Source of the DNA: a bacterium 1XD8-76
GTDB taxonomy: Bacteria > Bacillota > Clostridia > Lachnospirales > Lachnospiraceae
Assembly: GCA_003611955.1 (NCBI GenBank)
Contig: RAZE01000002.1
Location: forward strand, 1-64,000
Reading direction: 5' to 3'
DNA: 64,000 bases
The position numbers and the translations under genes were made by a program. The notes beneath the pieces are model-generated. The model saw only the letters and a program-made list of their open reading frames with translations. It made no database searches and was not told where the DNA came from. Positions 40,410 to 50,232 of this stretch are shown piece after piece (position 1 is the stretch's first letter; each line of letters starts with the position of its first letter).

Positions 40410-41812
40410 GAATACAGTTATCGGAACATTTTACCTATAAGAAACTACTGCGCTTTTCTCTTCCGACCATCGCGATGATGATATTCACTTCCATTTACGG
40501 TATCGTAGATGGTTTTTTTGTATCCAATTATGTTGGAAAAACGGCGTTTGCGGCGGTCAATCTGATCATGCCGGCATTGATGATAGAGGGATGCTTTGGC
40601 TTTATGATCGGCACGGGCGGCGGCGCGCTGGTGGCGAAGACGCTGGGGGAAGGAAAAAAGGAGAAAGCGGACAGGTATTTTACGATGTTAGTCTGTTTTA
40701 CCGTGATTCTGGGGGCGTTGATATCGCTTGTCAGCATTCTGTTTATGCGCCCCATCGTTCTGTTTTTAGGGGCGGAGGGTGCGATGGTGGAGGAGTGTAT
40801 GACCTACGGCATCATCATGAGTGCTTTCAACGCGGCGTTTATGCTGCAGTTTTTCTTCCAGAGCTTTTTTGTGGTAGCGGAAAAGCCGAATCTGGGCTTC
40901 GGGATCACGATGGCGGCGGGGGTGACAAATATCGTGCTGGACGCGCTGTTTATCGCGGTGTTTCGCTGGGGCGTAGCCGGCGCCGCCGTCGCCTCTGCGC
41001 TCGGACAGTGCGTGGGCGGTGTGCTGCCGCTTCTCTATTTCGCCAGCAGGAGGGAGGAGGCCGACACAGAGAGCTATAGCGAAGTCAAGGCAGGTCAGAT
41101 AGAGAAACAGAAGAAGCATCTGATAAAAAACACAAGCCTGCTCCAGCTGACAAAGACAAAGATGGAGGCCGGTGTTTTACTCAGAACCTGCGGAAACGGC
41201 TCCTCGGAGCTGATGAGCAATATCTCGGCATCCGTTGTAGGGATGCTCTACAATTTCCAGCTGATGAAATACGCCGGGGAGAACGGCATCGCGGCATACG
41301 GTGTGGTGATGTACACCCAGATGATTTTTTTTGCCATCTATATCGGTTATGCGGTGGGAACATCGCCCATTGTCAGCTATCACTACGGGTCGGGAAACCA
41401 CGGGGAGATGCGGAGCCTTCTGCGAAAGAGCCTGCTTCTTATGGCAGGTACGGGCATCCTTATGATGCTGTCCGCCCAGGTGAGCGCATCGGTATTATCG
41501 AGTATTTTCGTGGGATATGACAGGGAACTTCTGGAGATCACGGAGCACGCCTTTGTGATATTTGCCTGCTCCTATCTGCTCTCTGGGGTAAATATTTACG
41601 CGTCGTCGTTCTTTACGGCGTTAAACAACGGCGGGATCTCGGCGGCGATCTCCTTTATGAGGACGCTTGTTTTCCAGACGGGAGCGGTGCTGCTTCTGCC
41701 GTTGCTGTTGGGGATCGACGGCATCTGGTGGGCTGTCACTCTGTCGGAGGTGATGGCGTGCCTGATCTCCACTGTATTTTTGGTGGTAAAGAGAAAGAAA
41801 TACCACTATTAA
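40406..41812 (+). CDS. MATE-family efflux transporter
   Basis: A 468-residue membrane protein with about twelve helices in two related halves, as in the NorM/MepA/DinF family: LRFSLPTIAMMIFTSIYGIV at the start, GFMIGTGGGALVAKTLGEGK, the mid-protein FFQSFFVVAEKPNLGF loop, and ISFMRTLVFQTGAVLLLPLL in the second half. It exports cationic drugs or metabolites using Na+ or H+ (family knowledge). Its start overlaps the MarR stop, so it is coupled. GGAGGG lies upstream. Confidence 0.93.
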   Translation: MRIQLSEHFTYKKLLRFSLPTIAMMIFTSIYGIVDGFFVSNYVGKTAFAAVNLIMPALMIEGCFGFMIGTGGGALVAKTLGEGKKEKADRYFTMLVCFTVILGALISLVSILFMRPIVLFLGAEGAMVEECMTYGIIMSAFNAAFMLQFFFQSFFVVAEKPNLGFGITMAAGVTNIVLDALFIAVFRWGVAGAAVASALGQCVGGVLPLLYFASRREEADTESYSEVKAGQIEKQKKHLIKNTSLLQLTKTKMEAGVLLRTCGNGSSELMSNISASVVGMLYNFQLMKYAGENGIAAYGVVMYTQMIFFAIYIGYAVGTSPIVSYHYGSGNHGEMRSLLRKSLLLMAGTGILMMLSAQVSASVLSSIFVGYDRELLEITEHAFVIFACSYLLSGVNIYASSFFTALNNGGISAAISFMRTLVFQTGAVLLLPLLLGIDGIWWAVTLSEVMACLISTVFLVVKRKKYHY

Positions 41813-41932
41813 GTATCCTGCGCCTTTTTGGTTGCGTTATGACAGCTAATCAGGTATATTTATTTGTGACAGATAATACTTACTCCGGAAGAGGCAGGCA
41901 GTCGTGGAGCAGAGAAAGGCAGGGACAGAGGA

Positions 41933-42724
41933 ATGTCAGGAGAAAATATAAAGGCGGCATTTTTTGATATAGACGGAACGCTGGCGGCGGTGAAAAGCCA
42001 TGCCGTTCCGGACAGCACGAGGGAGGCGATCCGGAAGCTGCGGGAAAAGGGGATCTGCTGTATTTTATCCACGGGGCGGCATCCGCTGGAAGTGGAGGAG
42101 GAGAATATTCTGCCGGGGCTTGTCTTCGACGGGGGCGTCTGGGTGACCGGCCAGTATTGCGAACTGCATGGGGAGTGCATTCTCCAAAACTGCTTTACGG
42201 CAGGGCAGCTTGTGATTCTGAGAGAATTTCTGGAGCGGCGGGGCAGAAGCTGTATTTTTTTGGAGAAGGACGCCATGTACTGCAATCTGGTGGATGATAG
42301 AATCAGAAAAGAGCAGGAGAGCATCGGTACGGCGGTACCGCCGGTGCGGGACATTGCGGACCTGGAAGAACGCAGGGTTCTGCAGACAATGCCGTTCATC
42401 GACGAGGCGGAAGAGAAAGAGCTTCTTGCGCTTTTGCCGGACTGTACGCTGACCAGATGGGGAGAGGGCGTCGTGGATTTTCTGCCGGCCGGCGGCGGGA
42501 AGGAGCAGGGCATCCTTGCATTCTGCAAAAAACTGGGGATCACGCCGGCACAGGTGATCGCTTTCGGGGATGCGGAGAATGATATCGCCATGCTGCAGCT
42601 GGCCGGGATCGGCGTGGCGATGGGAAACGGAGAGCCTGCGGCGAAGGCGGCGGCGGACTATGTGACGGACCGGATCGAGGAGGACGGTATCTGGAAAGCG
42701 TTGGTGAGGTTTGCTGTTATTTAA
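41933..42724 (+). CDS. Cof-type HAD phosphatase
   Basis: A 263-residue HAD-superfamily hydrolase of the Cof/type IIB class. Motif I is FFDIDGTLA (DxDGT), motif II CILSTGRHP (STGR), and motif III/IV GKEQGILAFCKKLGIT followed by IAFGDAENDIAMLQLAG (GDxxND). The cap domain lies at about 85-190. The family dephosphorylates sugar phosphates, FMN or PLP; the substrate is not predictable here. It lies after the MATE gene in the same direction, with a 120-bp gap. Confidence 0.93.
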   Translation: MSGENIKAAFFDIDGTLAAVKSHAVPDSTREAIRKLREKGICCILSTGRHPLEVEEENILPGLVFDGGVWVTGQYCELHGECILQNCFTAGQLVILREFLERRGRSCIFLEKDAMYCNLVDDRIRKEQESIGTAVPPVRDIADLEERRVLQTMPFIDEAEEKELLALLPDCTLTRWGEGVVDFLPAGGGKEQGILAFCKKLGITPAQVIAFGDAENDIAMLQLAGIGVAMGNGEPAAKAAADYVTDRIEEDGIWKALVRFAVI

Positions 42725-42790
42725 CCGTAATACAAACCATGGTGATAAATGTAGTACACGGTGCGGAATCATATTTAAAGGAGATACAAC

Positions 42791-43936
42791 ATGGCAGACA
42801 ATAACAATCAGGAAAACAGAAGTCTTCCCCTGTTTGAGTTACCTTTCAGGGAACGTGTCAGGGAGGGATGGAAAAATTTTTTAAAAGACGAGGCGGAGCT
42901 GCGGCGTCTGATCGATGAGCGGGCGGGCGGCGAGGAGATCGGTGAACAGCTGGAGATCCTGCTGTGTCCTGTCTTTACGGAAGTGTACGCCGAGGTCGGG
43001 CTCCACGAGGGGAAATATGACCTGATTTTAAATCTGGAAGGCGACTGGTCCAGGCTGTTTCCGCTGGTGTATTTTAAGAGGCGGGCGCCAAAGGAAGTGC
43101 TGAAGAACTGGAATATCCTCGTGGGCAGACAGGCGCGGGATGAAAAGAGCGGGAGTTTTCAGCTGAGGATCGAGGAGGATCTGGTAAGCGAGGAGGACTT
43201 TCAGGTCTGGACCGTGTGGACGGGGAAGGAGGCGGAGGTTTCTGTCTTCTGCGAGAAGCTCCTTCCGCTTCTGCCGGAGCGGGAGAGCAATGCCTACTGG
43301 ATCGTCTACACGATGCTTGACTATGCGATGGGAGAGCTGACGGAGATGAAATACATCTCCGAGCTTAAGCTTCTGCAGGCTCCGAAGGAGCAGAATGCGC
43401 TTCCGCTCTCCGAGCTGCTTCCGCATTTTATGGAGCAGCTTTCCCTGACAAGGGAGGAGCTGTTCGACGCGGAGCGTTACTGTCAGATGTACACGGGATA
43501 TCAGATGAAGCCCGACGAGGAGGCGGAGGACGGCCTGCGGAGGGATGTGTATGTGGGCTCCTGCGGTTTTCTGCCGCTTTTGAATGAGTTCTGGCGCGGG
43601 GAGAGCCGCATGATGGATACCTTCCACAGGGACGGCATCGCGGCGGGGTACTTCTGCTATCCGCTGTACGGTTTTCAGGGGGAGGACAGAAGCGCGCAGA
43701 TCCTGGATTTCCGGGACGAGATGGCGGATAAGATAGAAGAGACGGCGGGAGCGGACAGCTTCTCGTTTATCGGCGGCGCTTCCGGGATCTGCTACGGCTA
43801 TCTGGATTTTATCGCCTGGGATCTGAAGGCGGTTCTGGACGCGGCGGTGTCCGTTTTCGGGGAATCCGGGATAGATTGGGCGATGTTCCACAGCTTCCGG
43901 CAGGATGCGGACGGGATTACGCTGTTTGAGAAGTAA
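42791..43936 (+). CDS. Conserved hypothetical protein, acidic, cytoplasmic
   Basis: A 381-residue protein with no signal peptide or membrane helix. The first half reads as an alpha/beta domain (YAEVGLHEGKYDLILNLEGD, LFPLVYFKRRAPKEVLKNWN, SFQLRIEEDLVSEEDFQVWT). The second half includes VGSCGFLPLLNEFWRGESRM and FSFIGGASGICYGYLDFIAW. It looks like a family restricted to clostridia; I cannot name it with confidence and no catalytic motif is evident. AAAGGAG lies before the ATG. Only 20 bp separate its stop from the convergent ABC permease gene. Confidence 0.7.
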   Translation: MADNNNQENRSLPLFELPFRERVREGWKNFLKDEAELRRLIDERAGGEEIGEQLEILLCPVFTEVYAEVGLHEGKYDLILNLEGDWSRLFPLVYFKRRAPKEVLKNWNILVGRQARDEKSGSFQLRIEEDLVSEEDFQVWTVWTGKEAEVSVFCEKLLPLLPERESNAYWIVYTMLDYAMGELTEMKYISELKLLQAPKEQNALPLSELLPHFMEQLSLTREELFDAERYCQMYTGYQMKPDEEAEDGLRRDVYVGSCGFLPLLNEFWRGESRMMDTFHRDGIAAGYFCYPLYGFQGEDRSAQILDFRDEMADKIEETAGADSFSFIGGASGICYGYLDFIAWDLKAVLDAAVSVFGESGIDWAMFHSFRQDADGITLFEK

Positions 43937-43956
43937 TAATCCCGTCTTGTTTATCT

Positions 43957-46422
43957 TTATTCTCCGCTTCTGATCCGCTCGATCAGGCTTTCCCGATGCA
44001 CCTTCCTGTTCAGGAGAGCGGTGATGAAAAGCTGTCCGACGATCAGCATGGCGGCCAGGCCGATGGTCTCCCGGATCGGGTAGTGGTAGCGCGACAGTCC
44101 CATGAGATGCATTTTTGTTGCATAGAGAAAGATCAGGTAACCGAAAAGGTTGCCGAGCGTCACGGAGATGAGGAGCGTACCCGCGGTAAAGACAAGCCCT
44201 TCCAGGGAGAGCATTTTCTTTAACTGTCTATCGGAGAGTCCGATGGCCTGCAGGATGCCGAGTTCCCGCTTTCTTGTGACGATGCTGGTGAGCATCGTGT
44301 TGATGAGGTTCGTAAAGCTGATGACTGCCACCATGATCAGGAGTGCGTACAGAGGATATTTGATCATGTTGATGGAGGAATTGCCGATCTGCAGCTCTTC
44401 ATCCAGGGAGTAGAGGACAAAGTGTTCATTTTCCGCCGCGATCTCCTGCAGAGCTGCCTTTGCGCTGGCATATTTTTCCTCCTCGACGGAGATATACAGA
44501 TCGCAGGTGGGATCAAACTGCAGTCCTAACGAATCCCAAAGTTCCTGCGGCAGGGTGAGGAAACCGCGCCTGCTGTCCTTGATCACAGCGGAGACGGAAA
44601 CGGTGAGAGGGATTTCTCTGTTCCCGTCGTGTATCGTCAGCGTGATCGCATCCCCGATGGAGAGCCCCATCTCTTCCCAGTCCAGATAGGAAGTACAGAT
44701 CACGCCGTTTTCTGCCAGCATTTTATCGTAGTCGATCTCCCCTTCGGTGATTTTTTTCCGCATGTCTTTTGTCTCTTCGCGGGAGAATGGCGCTAAGGAG
44801 TTCCTCATACGATTCTCAAAGACCGGAGCGGAGGAATCTGCGCTGAACAGGACGTAACCGCTCTTTTCGATATCCGTCACACCGTCGATATCCCGGATCC
44901 TCTTAAGCAGGCTGTCGCTGAACAGATTTTGCTGCTGGAGCACATCAAAGTTGCTCTCCGGATATTCTTTGTCATTCCAGTTGCCGTCGAGATACAGACG
45001 GAAATCTCCCTCCGGGATACTGTATCTCGCGTAATTCAGGCTACTCATGCTGTTCAGCGTGGCGGCGAAGCTCATAAACAGGACGCAGCTGAGTCCCATA
45101 GTCACTATAGTGACTACAGTGCGTTTTCTGTTTCTCAGGAGGTTTGCCAGGCTGAGCTGAAACAGATTGAGATTTTTCCGGCCTTTCCTGGTGCCGGCCA
45201 GAGCGGAAGTCTCCTGATAGCGGACCGCTTCCACCGGGGAAATTTTCCCCGCTATGCGCAGAGGCTTTAACAGAGAGATCCGGACCGTGACAAGGACCGA
45301 AACCGCCATGCCGACGAGGACTGGCGCCGAGAACATATGGTAATGCTCGATATTGCTGTAGGCGAAAGGCGAATCTTTCGTGATGGAGTCCACGATCAGC
45401 GGAAGCAGAATGGCGGGAATGCCAAAGCCAAGGAGCAGTCCGGGCGGGATGGCGATGGCGCAGAGTCTCATGCTCTCGGAAAGAAACAGCCTCTTTACCT
45501 GTCGGACGGATGCGCCCAGCGCTTTTAATTTTCCGATCTCCTGGACATCTGTGATCACGCCGATGTAGTAGATGCTGTAGATCACGAGGGCGGAAAAAAA
45601 CAGGATGAGAAGTCCGATGATTGCTACGGCGGCCGCTATCTCTGCGCTGGCAGTGAGCATAGTCATCAGATACTGATGATTGTATACAATATTGTCCGTA
45701 TCGCCGCCGATATCCAGGCAGACTTCTCTGATCGCATTCTCCATCTGGTCTTCCGTGAAGCGGTTCTCGCCGAAGAGCCTGACGGAAGCAAAGTAGTCCC
45801 TTTCCTCCGGAGCGAGATATTCCTCCACCAGAGCGTCGGAGACGGAGGCGCTGTAGGCGAGGCGGTGGTCACTGATATCCAGTTTGGAGATGTCCGCCTG
45901 GGAGACGAGACCGCAGATCGTAAATTCCCGGGTCTGGATCAGGCCCTCGCCGCCGACGCGGAAAGGGATGGTGATCTTGTTGCCGATCACCGGTTCCGTA
46001 TCCATGCGTTCAAAGAAAGCCGGCGGCCCGCAGATCTCATCGGGTGCCTGGGGGAAACGTCCTTCGGTCAGATTGCCCGTCCCGTGGTATATGCCCTCCT
46101 TCAGGGTATGGTTTGAGGTGAGGCTGCCATTCATATTGTCGTAGACGATCGAGGCAAATTGGATCTTGACGTCCAGCGCCTCCACGTCGAGGTGGTTATT
46201 TAACATTTCCACCTGTTTGGCGTCCAGATGTATGATGGCGGCGTGGTGATTGCCGGCGGCGACGGCCTGCTGCCTGCTTATATCGAAGAGGCCGACGGCG
46301 GAAGTGGCAACGCCCATCAGCAAAGCGGTGGTCAGGCAGATCGCGATGGCTGTCAGGACGGAACGGCTTTTGTTGTAGGAGATCCTGCTCTTTGCGAGAG
46401 CGGAGATAGTTTTGTTTTTCAT
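43957..46422 (-). CDS. FtsX/MacB-type ABC transporter permease
   Basis: An 821-residue permease with an N-terminal helix (SVLTAIAICLTTALLMGVAT), an extracytoplasmic MacB-like domain, a first FtsX domain (about 250-390: AAVAIIGLLILFFSALVIYS, EIGKLKALGASVRQVKRLFL), a second anchor helix at about 435, and a C-terminal FtsX domain (690-815: ITFTNLINTMLTSIVTRKRE-like, ELGILQAIGLSDRQLKKMLS). The double-FtsX layout matches the large permeases paired with LolD-like ATPases and two-component systems, often in antimicrobial peptide resistance. It follows the ATPase gene by 13 bp. Confidence 0.92.
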   Translation of the reverse strand: MKNKTISALAKSRISYNKSRSVLTAIAICLTTALLMGVATSAVGLFDISRQQAVAAGNHHAAIIHLDAKQVEMLNNHLDVEALDVKIQFASIVYDNMNGSLTSNHTLKEGIYHGTGNLTEGRFPQAPDEICGPPAFFERMDTEPVIGNKITIPFRVGGEGLIQTREFTICGLVSQADISKLDISDHRLAYSASVSDALVEEYLAPEERDYFASVRLFGENRFTEDQMENAIREVCLDIGGDTDNIVYNHQYLMTMLTASAEIAAAVAIIGLLILFFSALVIYSIYYIGVITDVQEIGKLKALGASVRQVKRLFLSESMRLCAIAIPPGLLLGFGIPAILLPLIVDSITKDSPFAYSNIEHYHMFSAPVLVGMAVSVLVTVRISLLKPLRIAGKISPVEAVRYQETSALAGTRKGRKNLNLFQLSLANLLRNRKRTVVTIVTMGLSCVLFMSFAATLNSMSSLNYARYSIPEGDFRLYLDGNWNDKEYPESNFDVLQQQNLFSDSLLKRIRDIDGVTDIEKSGYVLFSADSSAPVFENRMRNSLAPFSREETKDMRKKITEGEIDYDKMLAENGVICTSYLDWEEMGLSIGDAITLTIHDGNREIPLTVSVSAVIKDSRRGFLTLPQELWDSLGLQFDPTCDLYISVEEEKYASAKAALQEIAAENEHFVLYSLDEELQIGNSSINMIKYPLYALLIMVAVISFTNLINTMLTSIVTRKRELGILQAIGLSDRQLKKMLSLEGLVFTAGTLLISVTLGNLFGYLIFLYATKMHLMGLSRYHYPIRETIGLAAMLIVGQLFITALLNRKVHRESLIERIRSGE

Positions 46423-46435
46423 ACTGCGCCCCTCC

Positions 46436-47101
46436 CTATATCAATCTGCCGTCTTCCAGCGTGATCGTCCGGTCGGCCATCTGCGCGATGTCCTCGTTGT
46501 GGGTGATCACGACCAGCGTCTGACCGTATTTTTTGGCGGAAAGCTTTAACAGAGAGATGACTTCATCACCGTTTTTGGTATCCAGATTGCCGGTGGGTTC
46601 ATCCGCCAGAATGATGGAGGGTTTCGCGGCGATGGCGCGGGCGATGGCGGTCCGCTGCTGCTGTCCGCCGGAGAGTGTGTTGGGGAGAGCGCTTGTCCGC
46701 TCCTCCAGATCCAGCGTCCGCAGAATATCGCGGACAAATTCCTCATCCGCCCTCTTTCCGTCCAGCCCGATGGGCAGCACGATGTTTTCCCACACGTTCA
46801 GGGAGGGGATCAGATTGAAAGCCTGGAAGATAAAGCCGATCTTTCGTCTGCGGAGAGCGGTGAGCTCTTCCCCGGAGAGGGCGGCGATATTCTTTCCGTC
46901 CACCCATATCTCTCCGGAGGTGGGATTGTCCAGGGCGCCGAGAAGATGGAGCAGAGTGGATTTGCCGCTGCCGGATTTTCCCACGATGGCGACGTACTCG
47001 CCCTGCGCGATCTGCAGATCGATATGGTCTACGGCTTTCACAAGGTTTTCGCCGCTGCCGTAATATTTGCACAGATTTTGGGTCTCAAGAATTGGTGTCA
47101 T
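46436..47101 (-). CDS. ABC transporter ATP-binding protein, MacB/LolD type
   Basis: A 221-residue ATPase with Walker [13 protein letters not shown], a Q-loop in [20 protein letters not shown], signature LSGGQQQR, Walker [14 protein letters not shown] and the switch His in [20 protein letters not shown] is typical of the MacB/LolD/BceA group. It forms an exporter with the downstream FtsX permease. Its promoter has an OmpR-type direct repeat, and the kinase and regulator genes lie directly upstream. Confidence 0.95.
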   Translation of the reverse strand: MTPILETQNLCKYYGSGENLVKAVDHIDLQIAQGEYVAIVGKSGSGKSTLLHLLGALDNPTSGEIWVDGKNIAALSGEELTALRRRKIGFIFQAFNLIPSLNVWENIVLPIGLDGKRADEEFVRDILRTLDLEERTSALPNTLSGGQQQRTAIARAIAAKPSIILADEPTGNLDTKNGDEVISLLKLSAKKYGQTLVVITHNEDIAQMADRTITLEDGRLI

Positions 47102-47146
47102 AAATGGAAGCCTCCTGTCTTTTTACATTGTAATCCGTATAAATTC

Positions 47147-47179
47147 AGTATAAGATCGAAATCTTACAGGAAACTTACA
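47147..47179 (-). promoter_or_regulatory. Response-regulator binding site and promoter of the ABC operon
   Basis: Read on the minus strand, TGTAAG is repeated with 11-bp period (TGTAAG-N5-TGTAAG, 47179 to 47163), followed by a -10 TATACT at 47152-47147. A 6-4-6 palindrome (TAAGAT-cgaa-ATCTTA, 47151-47166) overlaps. Direct repeats at one helical turn where a -35 should be are typical of OmpR-class activators. Confidence 0.65.
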
Positions 47180-47191
47180 AAAGGAAAAGAT

Positions 47192-48424
47192 TCAGGAATT
47201 TTTTGCGGCCTCAAGGGGGAGCTGCACCACAAAGACAGAGCCCTGTTTTTTTGCCGCCCTGACGGATACCGTTCCGCCCTGCTGTTCCAGAATTTTTCTG
47301 GAGAGATAGAGCCCTACGCCGGAACCTTCGGAGTTCTGAACGGTTTCGTTCTGTCCTCTGTAAAATCGTTTGAAGATATGGTTGTATTCCGCTTTGGGGA
47401 TGCCGATGCCCTGGTCTTCGATCTCCACGCGGACGAAACTGTAGAGTTCCTGAGCCCGGATCTGAATGGATGTACCCGGGGGAGAGTATTTTACGGCGTT
47501 GTCAAGAATATTGAACAGAGCTTCCCGGGTCCATTTTTTGTCCAGAGACAGGACGAGATCCGGAAAGTCTTCCGCCTCGATCGCGATCTGCTTTGCTGCC
47601 GCTTTCTCGTAGGCGGCGTTTACCGCCTCGACCAGAATGTTCTGCAGGGAGGAGGGCTCCGGCCGCAGAAGGATCATGGCGCTTTCCAGCTGGGAGATAT
47701 GGATCAGGGAGGCGATCAGGTTTTCCAGCTTTTCCAGCTGAAATCGGCACCGTTTCTCAAATTCTTTCTTCTCCTGGGCGTTGTCCGCCTCCAGATAGAT
47801 GGAAAAGCAGGTTTTCAGGGCGGCCAGGGGTGTTTTCAGCTGATGGGAGATGTCCGTGACAAGGGCTTTGGTATGGTCCTTTTCCTCCTCCAGAATTTCC
47901 GATTTTAACCGCATTTTCTGTGCCAGCTTCCGGAAAGTGTCAGAGAGGTCTCCCGGCCCGGGAAAGGCGGATTCCTGGGAATTTTCCAGAAAACCGTAGT
48001 CGTCGGAGAGACAGCGCTCCAGGAGGACGGCCAACAGTTCCTCCTGGGCTTTCCGGGCTTTTTGCACGGAATAGAAATAGTGCAGACCGGAACAGATGGA
48101 GAAAATAAAACATATAAAAAATATACTTAATGATACGAGGAGAGAACGACGATAAAAGGGGATCCTGGCGAGGAAATCCTCCTCGTAGCCGTAGCGGGCG
48201 AGCAGCTCGGCCCCCGCAGCGGTATGCGCCGTGCGGGGGGACTTAAGGGCCTCCATGAAGACGGCTTCCGTTTCGGGGGAGGCCTGGAGAACGGCTCCCG
48301 CCAGATTTTGGACGGTGTGCATTTCATTCAGGGAGACGGTCTTCAGAAAAGCCAGACCAAAGAGAAGGAACAGGATAGCGGCGGATGCCTGTATGCAGGT
48401 GAAAAGGAGAAAGTGCTTTTTCAT
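47192..48424 (-). CDS. Sensor histidine kinase
   Basis: A 410-residue membrane kinase with an N-terminal helix (about 6-27), an extracytoplasmic segment of roughly 60 residues and a second helix (about 88-110). HisKA has the phospho-His in VTDISHQLKTPLAALKTC. The ATPase domain has N-box FNILDNAVKYSPPG, G1 DQGIGIP, F-box FKRFYRG and G2 GSGVGLYLSRK. The sensor domain has no family I recognise. It overlaps the response regulator gene by 4 bp and probably reports to the ABC exporter downstream. Confidence 0.94.
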   Translation of the reverse strand: MKKHFLLFTCIQASAAILFLLFGLAFLKTVSLNEMHTVQNLAGAVLQASPETEAVFMEALKSPRTAHTAAGAELLARYGYEEDFLARIPFYRRSLLVSLSIFFICFIFSICSGLHYFYSVQKARKAQEELLAVLLERCLSDDYGFLENSQESAFPGPGDLSDTFRKLAQKMRLKSEILEEEKDHTKALVTDISHQLKTPLAALKTCFSIYLEADNAQEKKEFEKRCRFQLEKLENLIASLIHISQLESAMILLRPEPSSLQNILVEAVNAAYEKAAAKQIAIEAEDFPDLVLSLDKKWTREALFNILDNAVKYSPPGTSIQIRAQELYSFVRVEIEDQGIGIPKAEYNHIFKRFYRGQNETVQNSEGSGVGLYLSRKILEQQGGTVSVRAAKKQGSVFVVQLPLEAAKNS

Positions 48425-49137
48425 GATTTTTCGCAGGTCCTTTCCCAGATATAGCCCAGTCCCCTCACGTTTTTGAGGAGGGCGGGCCTGGATGGATCCT
48501 CCTCTATTTTTTCCCGCAGACGACGGATGTTGACCGCCAGCGTGTTTTCATCCACAAAGTTTCCGTCGATGTCCCAGATGGCTTCGAGAAGCGTATTTTT
48601 GGACAGGATACGCATGGGATTTTGCATAAAAAAGGACAAAAGCTTTTGCTCATTGGAGGTCAGCGTCAGGAACTGTCCGTTCTTTTTGGCCCGGTTTTCT
48701 TCGGGGAACAGTTCAATGGAACCGGAGCGGATGGAGAAAGTCCGAGGCGTCTCAAAGCGCCGCCGCATCATGGCTTTCACTTTGGAGAGCAGCACTTCTA
48801 GGGAAAAAGGCTTTGTGATATAGTCGTCTGCGCCGGCGTCGTAGCCTTTTATCATATCAGCCTCGGTGTCGAGGGCGGTCAGAAACAGGATGAGAAGATT
48901 GTTCTCCCGGCGTATTTCCGTGCAAAAATCAAGCCCGCTCCCGTCGGGCAGGCCGATATCGCATATGATGAGGGAGATATGGTGTTCTTGGCAGAGGGAC
49001 TTCGCTGTTTTGATATCTGCGGCCGCATGTACGGTGTAACCTTCTCTGGAAAGTTTTAAGCTGACAGCGCGGCGCAGACTTTCGTCATCCTCCAGGAGCA
49101 GGATGGCTGCGTAATTTAGACGGTTGTTCATTTCCAT
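48421..49137 (-). CDS. OmpR-family response regulator
   Basis: A 238-residue regulator. The receiver has LLLEDDESL (acidic pocket), the phospho-acceptor Asp in LIICDIGLPDGSGLDF, Thr in FLTALDTE and Lys in DDYITKPFSLE. The C-terminal winged helix has LTSNEQKLLSFFMQNPMRIL, WDIDGNFVDENTLAVNIRRL and VRGLGYIW. It is the first gene of the regulator-kinase pair. The direct repeat in the ABC promoter is the likely target. Confidence 0.95.
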   Translation of the reverse strand: MEMNNRLNYAAILLLEDDESLRRAVSLKLSREGYTVHAAADIKTAKSLCQEHHISLIICDIGLPDGSGLDFCTEIRRENNLLILFLTALDTEADMIKGYDAGADDYITKPFSLEVLLSKVKAMMRRRFETPRTFSIRSGSIELFPEENRAKKNGQFLTLTSNEQKLLSFFMQNPMRILSKNTLLEAIWDIDGNFVDENTLAVNIRRLREKIEEDPSRPALLKNVRGLGYIWERTCEKS

Positions 49138-49139
49138 AA

Positions 49140-49433
49140 TTAGTTTTCACTTTCGATCCGCTGAAAAATAAGCTCATATCCGTCATTGCCGTAGTGCAGG
49201 GAGCGGTTGACCCTGCTGATCGTGGCGGTGGAAGCTCCGGTTTTCTCCGCGATTTCCAGATAGGTCTTTTTATTTCGGAGCATGGCGGCCACGTCAAAGC
49301 GCTGGGAGAGTGACAAAAGTTCATTTACAGTACAGAGATCCTCAAAAAAATTATAGCATTCTTCCTTGGACTGGAGATGCAGGATCGCTTCAAAAAGGTG
49401 ATCTACCGCATCGATTTTTAATTTGTTGTTCAT
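49140..49433 (-). CDS. YerC/YecD-type TrpR-related protein
   Basis: A 97-residue protein of the TrpR-like YerC/YecD family: ECYNFFEDLCTVNELLSLSQ, RFDVAAMLRNKKTYLEIAEK, TGASTATISRVNRSLHYGND. The latter two form the helix-turn-helix. The ATG at 49433 fits the family start; a GTG at 49445 is in frame. The family is widespread in Firmicutes with no firmly assigned regulon. It lies 2 bp upstream of the response regulator gene and may be co-transcribed with it. Confidence 0.9.
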   Translation of the reverse strand: MNNKLKIDAVDHLFEAILHLQSKEECYNFFEDLCTVNELLSLSQRFDVAAMLRNKKTYLEIAEKTGASTATISRVNRSLHYGNDGYELIFQRIESEN

Positions 49434-49546
49434 ATTGTCCCACACTTTCGTACAATAAAATTTTAAAGTCCTAAACTGATTTCATTCTAACATACGGCGG
49501 AGGAATTCGTAAAGAATAATTTTCTGAAAATTTTAAGTAAAATATC

Positions 49547-49575
49547 TTGTCATCTAGTAATGGAAACTATATACT
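49547..49575 (+). promoter_or_regulatory. Promoter of the DUF1836 gene
   Basis: TTGTCA at 49547-49552, 17-bp spacer, TATACT at 49570-49575, 45 bp before the start codon. Confidence 0.65.
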
Positions 49576-49620
49576 ATAAGAGAACAGTGCGGGGAGTGGT
49601 ATTACAGGAAGGAGACACGG

Positions 49621-50232
49621 ATGACCATAGATATGCATGATTTGCTGAACAGTATAGTGAATAGCCTGGACAGGACGGAACACATCAGGCCGGAGGAGCT
49701 GCCCGATATAGAGTTGTATATGGATCAGGTGACGACATTTATGGAGCAGCGGTTAAAAACGACGAGCCGCAATCCGGAAGATGATAAGATCATGACAAAG
49801 ACGATGATCAACAATTATGTGAAGAATCATCTGATGCCGCCGCCGGACAAAAAGAAATATTCAAAGGAGCATATGCTGCTCCTGATTTTTATATACTATT
49901 TTAAGGGCTTTATGACGATCGGAGATATTCAGAAGCTGATGGAGCCTCTGACCGGACGCTATTTCGGAGAGGACAAGGAGTTCAGGCTGGAGAGCATTTA
50001 CAGAGAAGTTTTCAGCATGGAGAAGGAGGAGATCGAAAATCTGAAGAAGGATGTGATCAAGAAATTTCGGAGGGCGGAGAGGACTTTTGAGGATGCGCCG
50101 GAGGAGGGACAGGAGTTTTTAAAAATGTTTTCCTTTATCTGTCAGCTCTGTTTTGATGTGTATCTGAAAAAAATGATGATAGAAAAAATGATCGACAATA
50201 TCTCGGAGCTGGAGGACAGGAAGAGAAAATAA
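49621..50232 (+). CDS. DUF1836-domain protein
   Basis: A 203-residue cytoplasmic protein. TKTMINNYVKNHLMPPPDKK followed by KYSKEHMLLLIFIYYFKGFM is the DUF1836 signature, resembling a MerR-like DNA-binding helix pair. The rest is helical, with a charged segment (EREEIENLKKDVIKKFRRAE-like). It is conserved in Clostridia; the biochemical role is unknown and a regulatory role is inferred. AAGGAG lies upstream and it has its own promoter. Confidence 0.88.
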   Translation: MTIDMHDLLNSIVNSLDRTEHIRPEELPDIELYMDQVTTFMEQRLKTTSRNPEDDKIMTKTMINNYVKNHLMPPPDKKKYSKEHMLLLIFIYYFKGFMTIGDIQKLMEPLTGRYFGEDKEFRLESIYREVFSMEKEEIENLKKDVIKKFRRAERTFEDAPEEGQEFLKMFSFICQLCFDVYLKKMMIEKMIDNISELEDRKRK

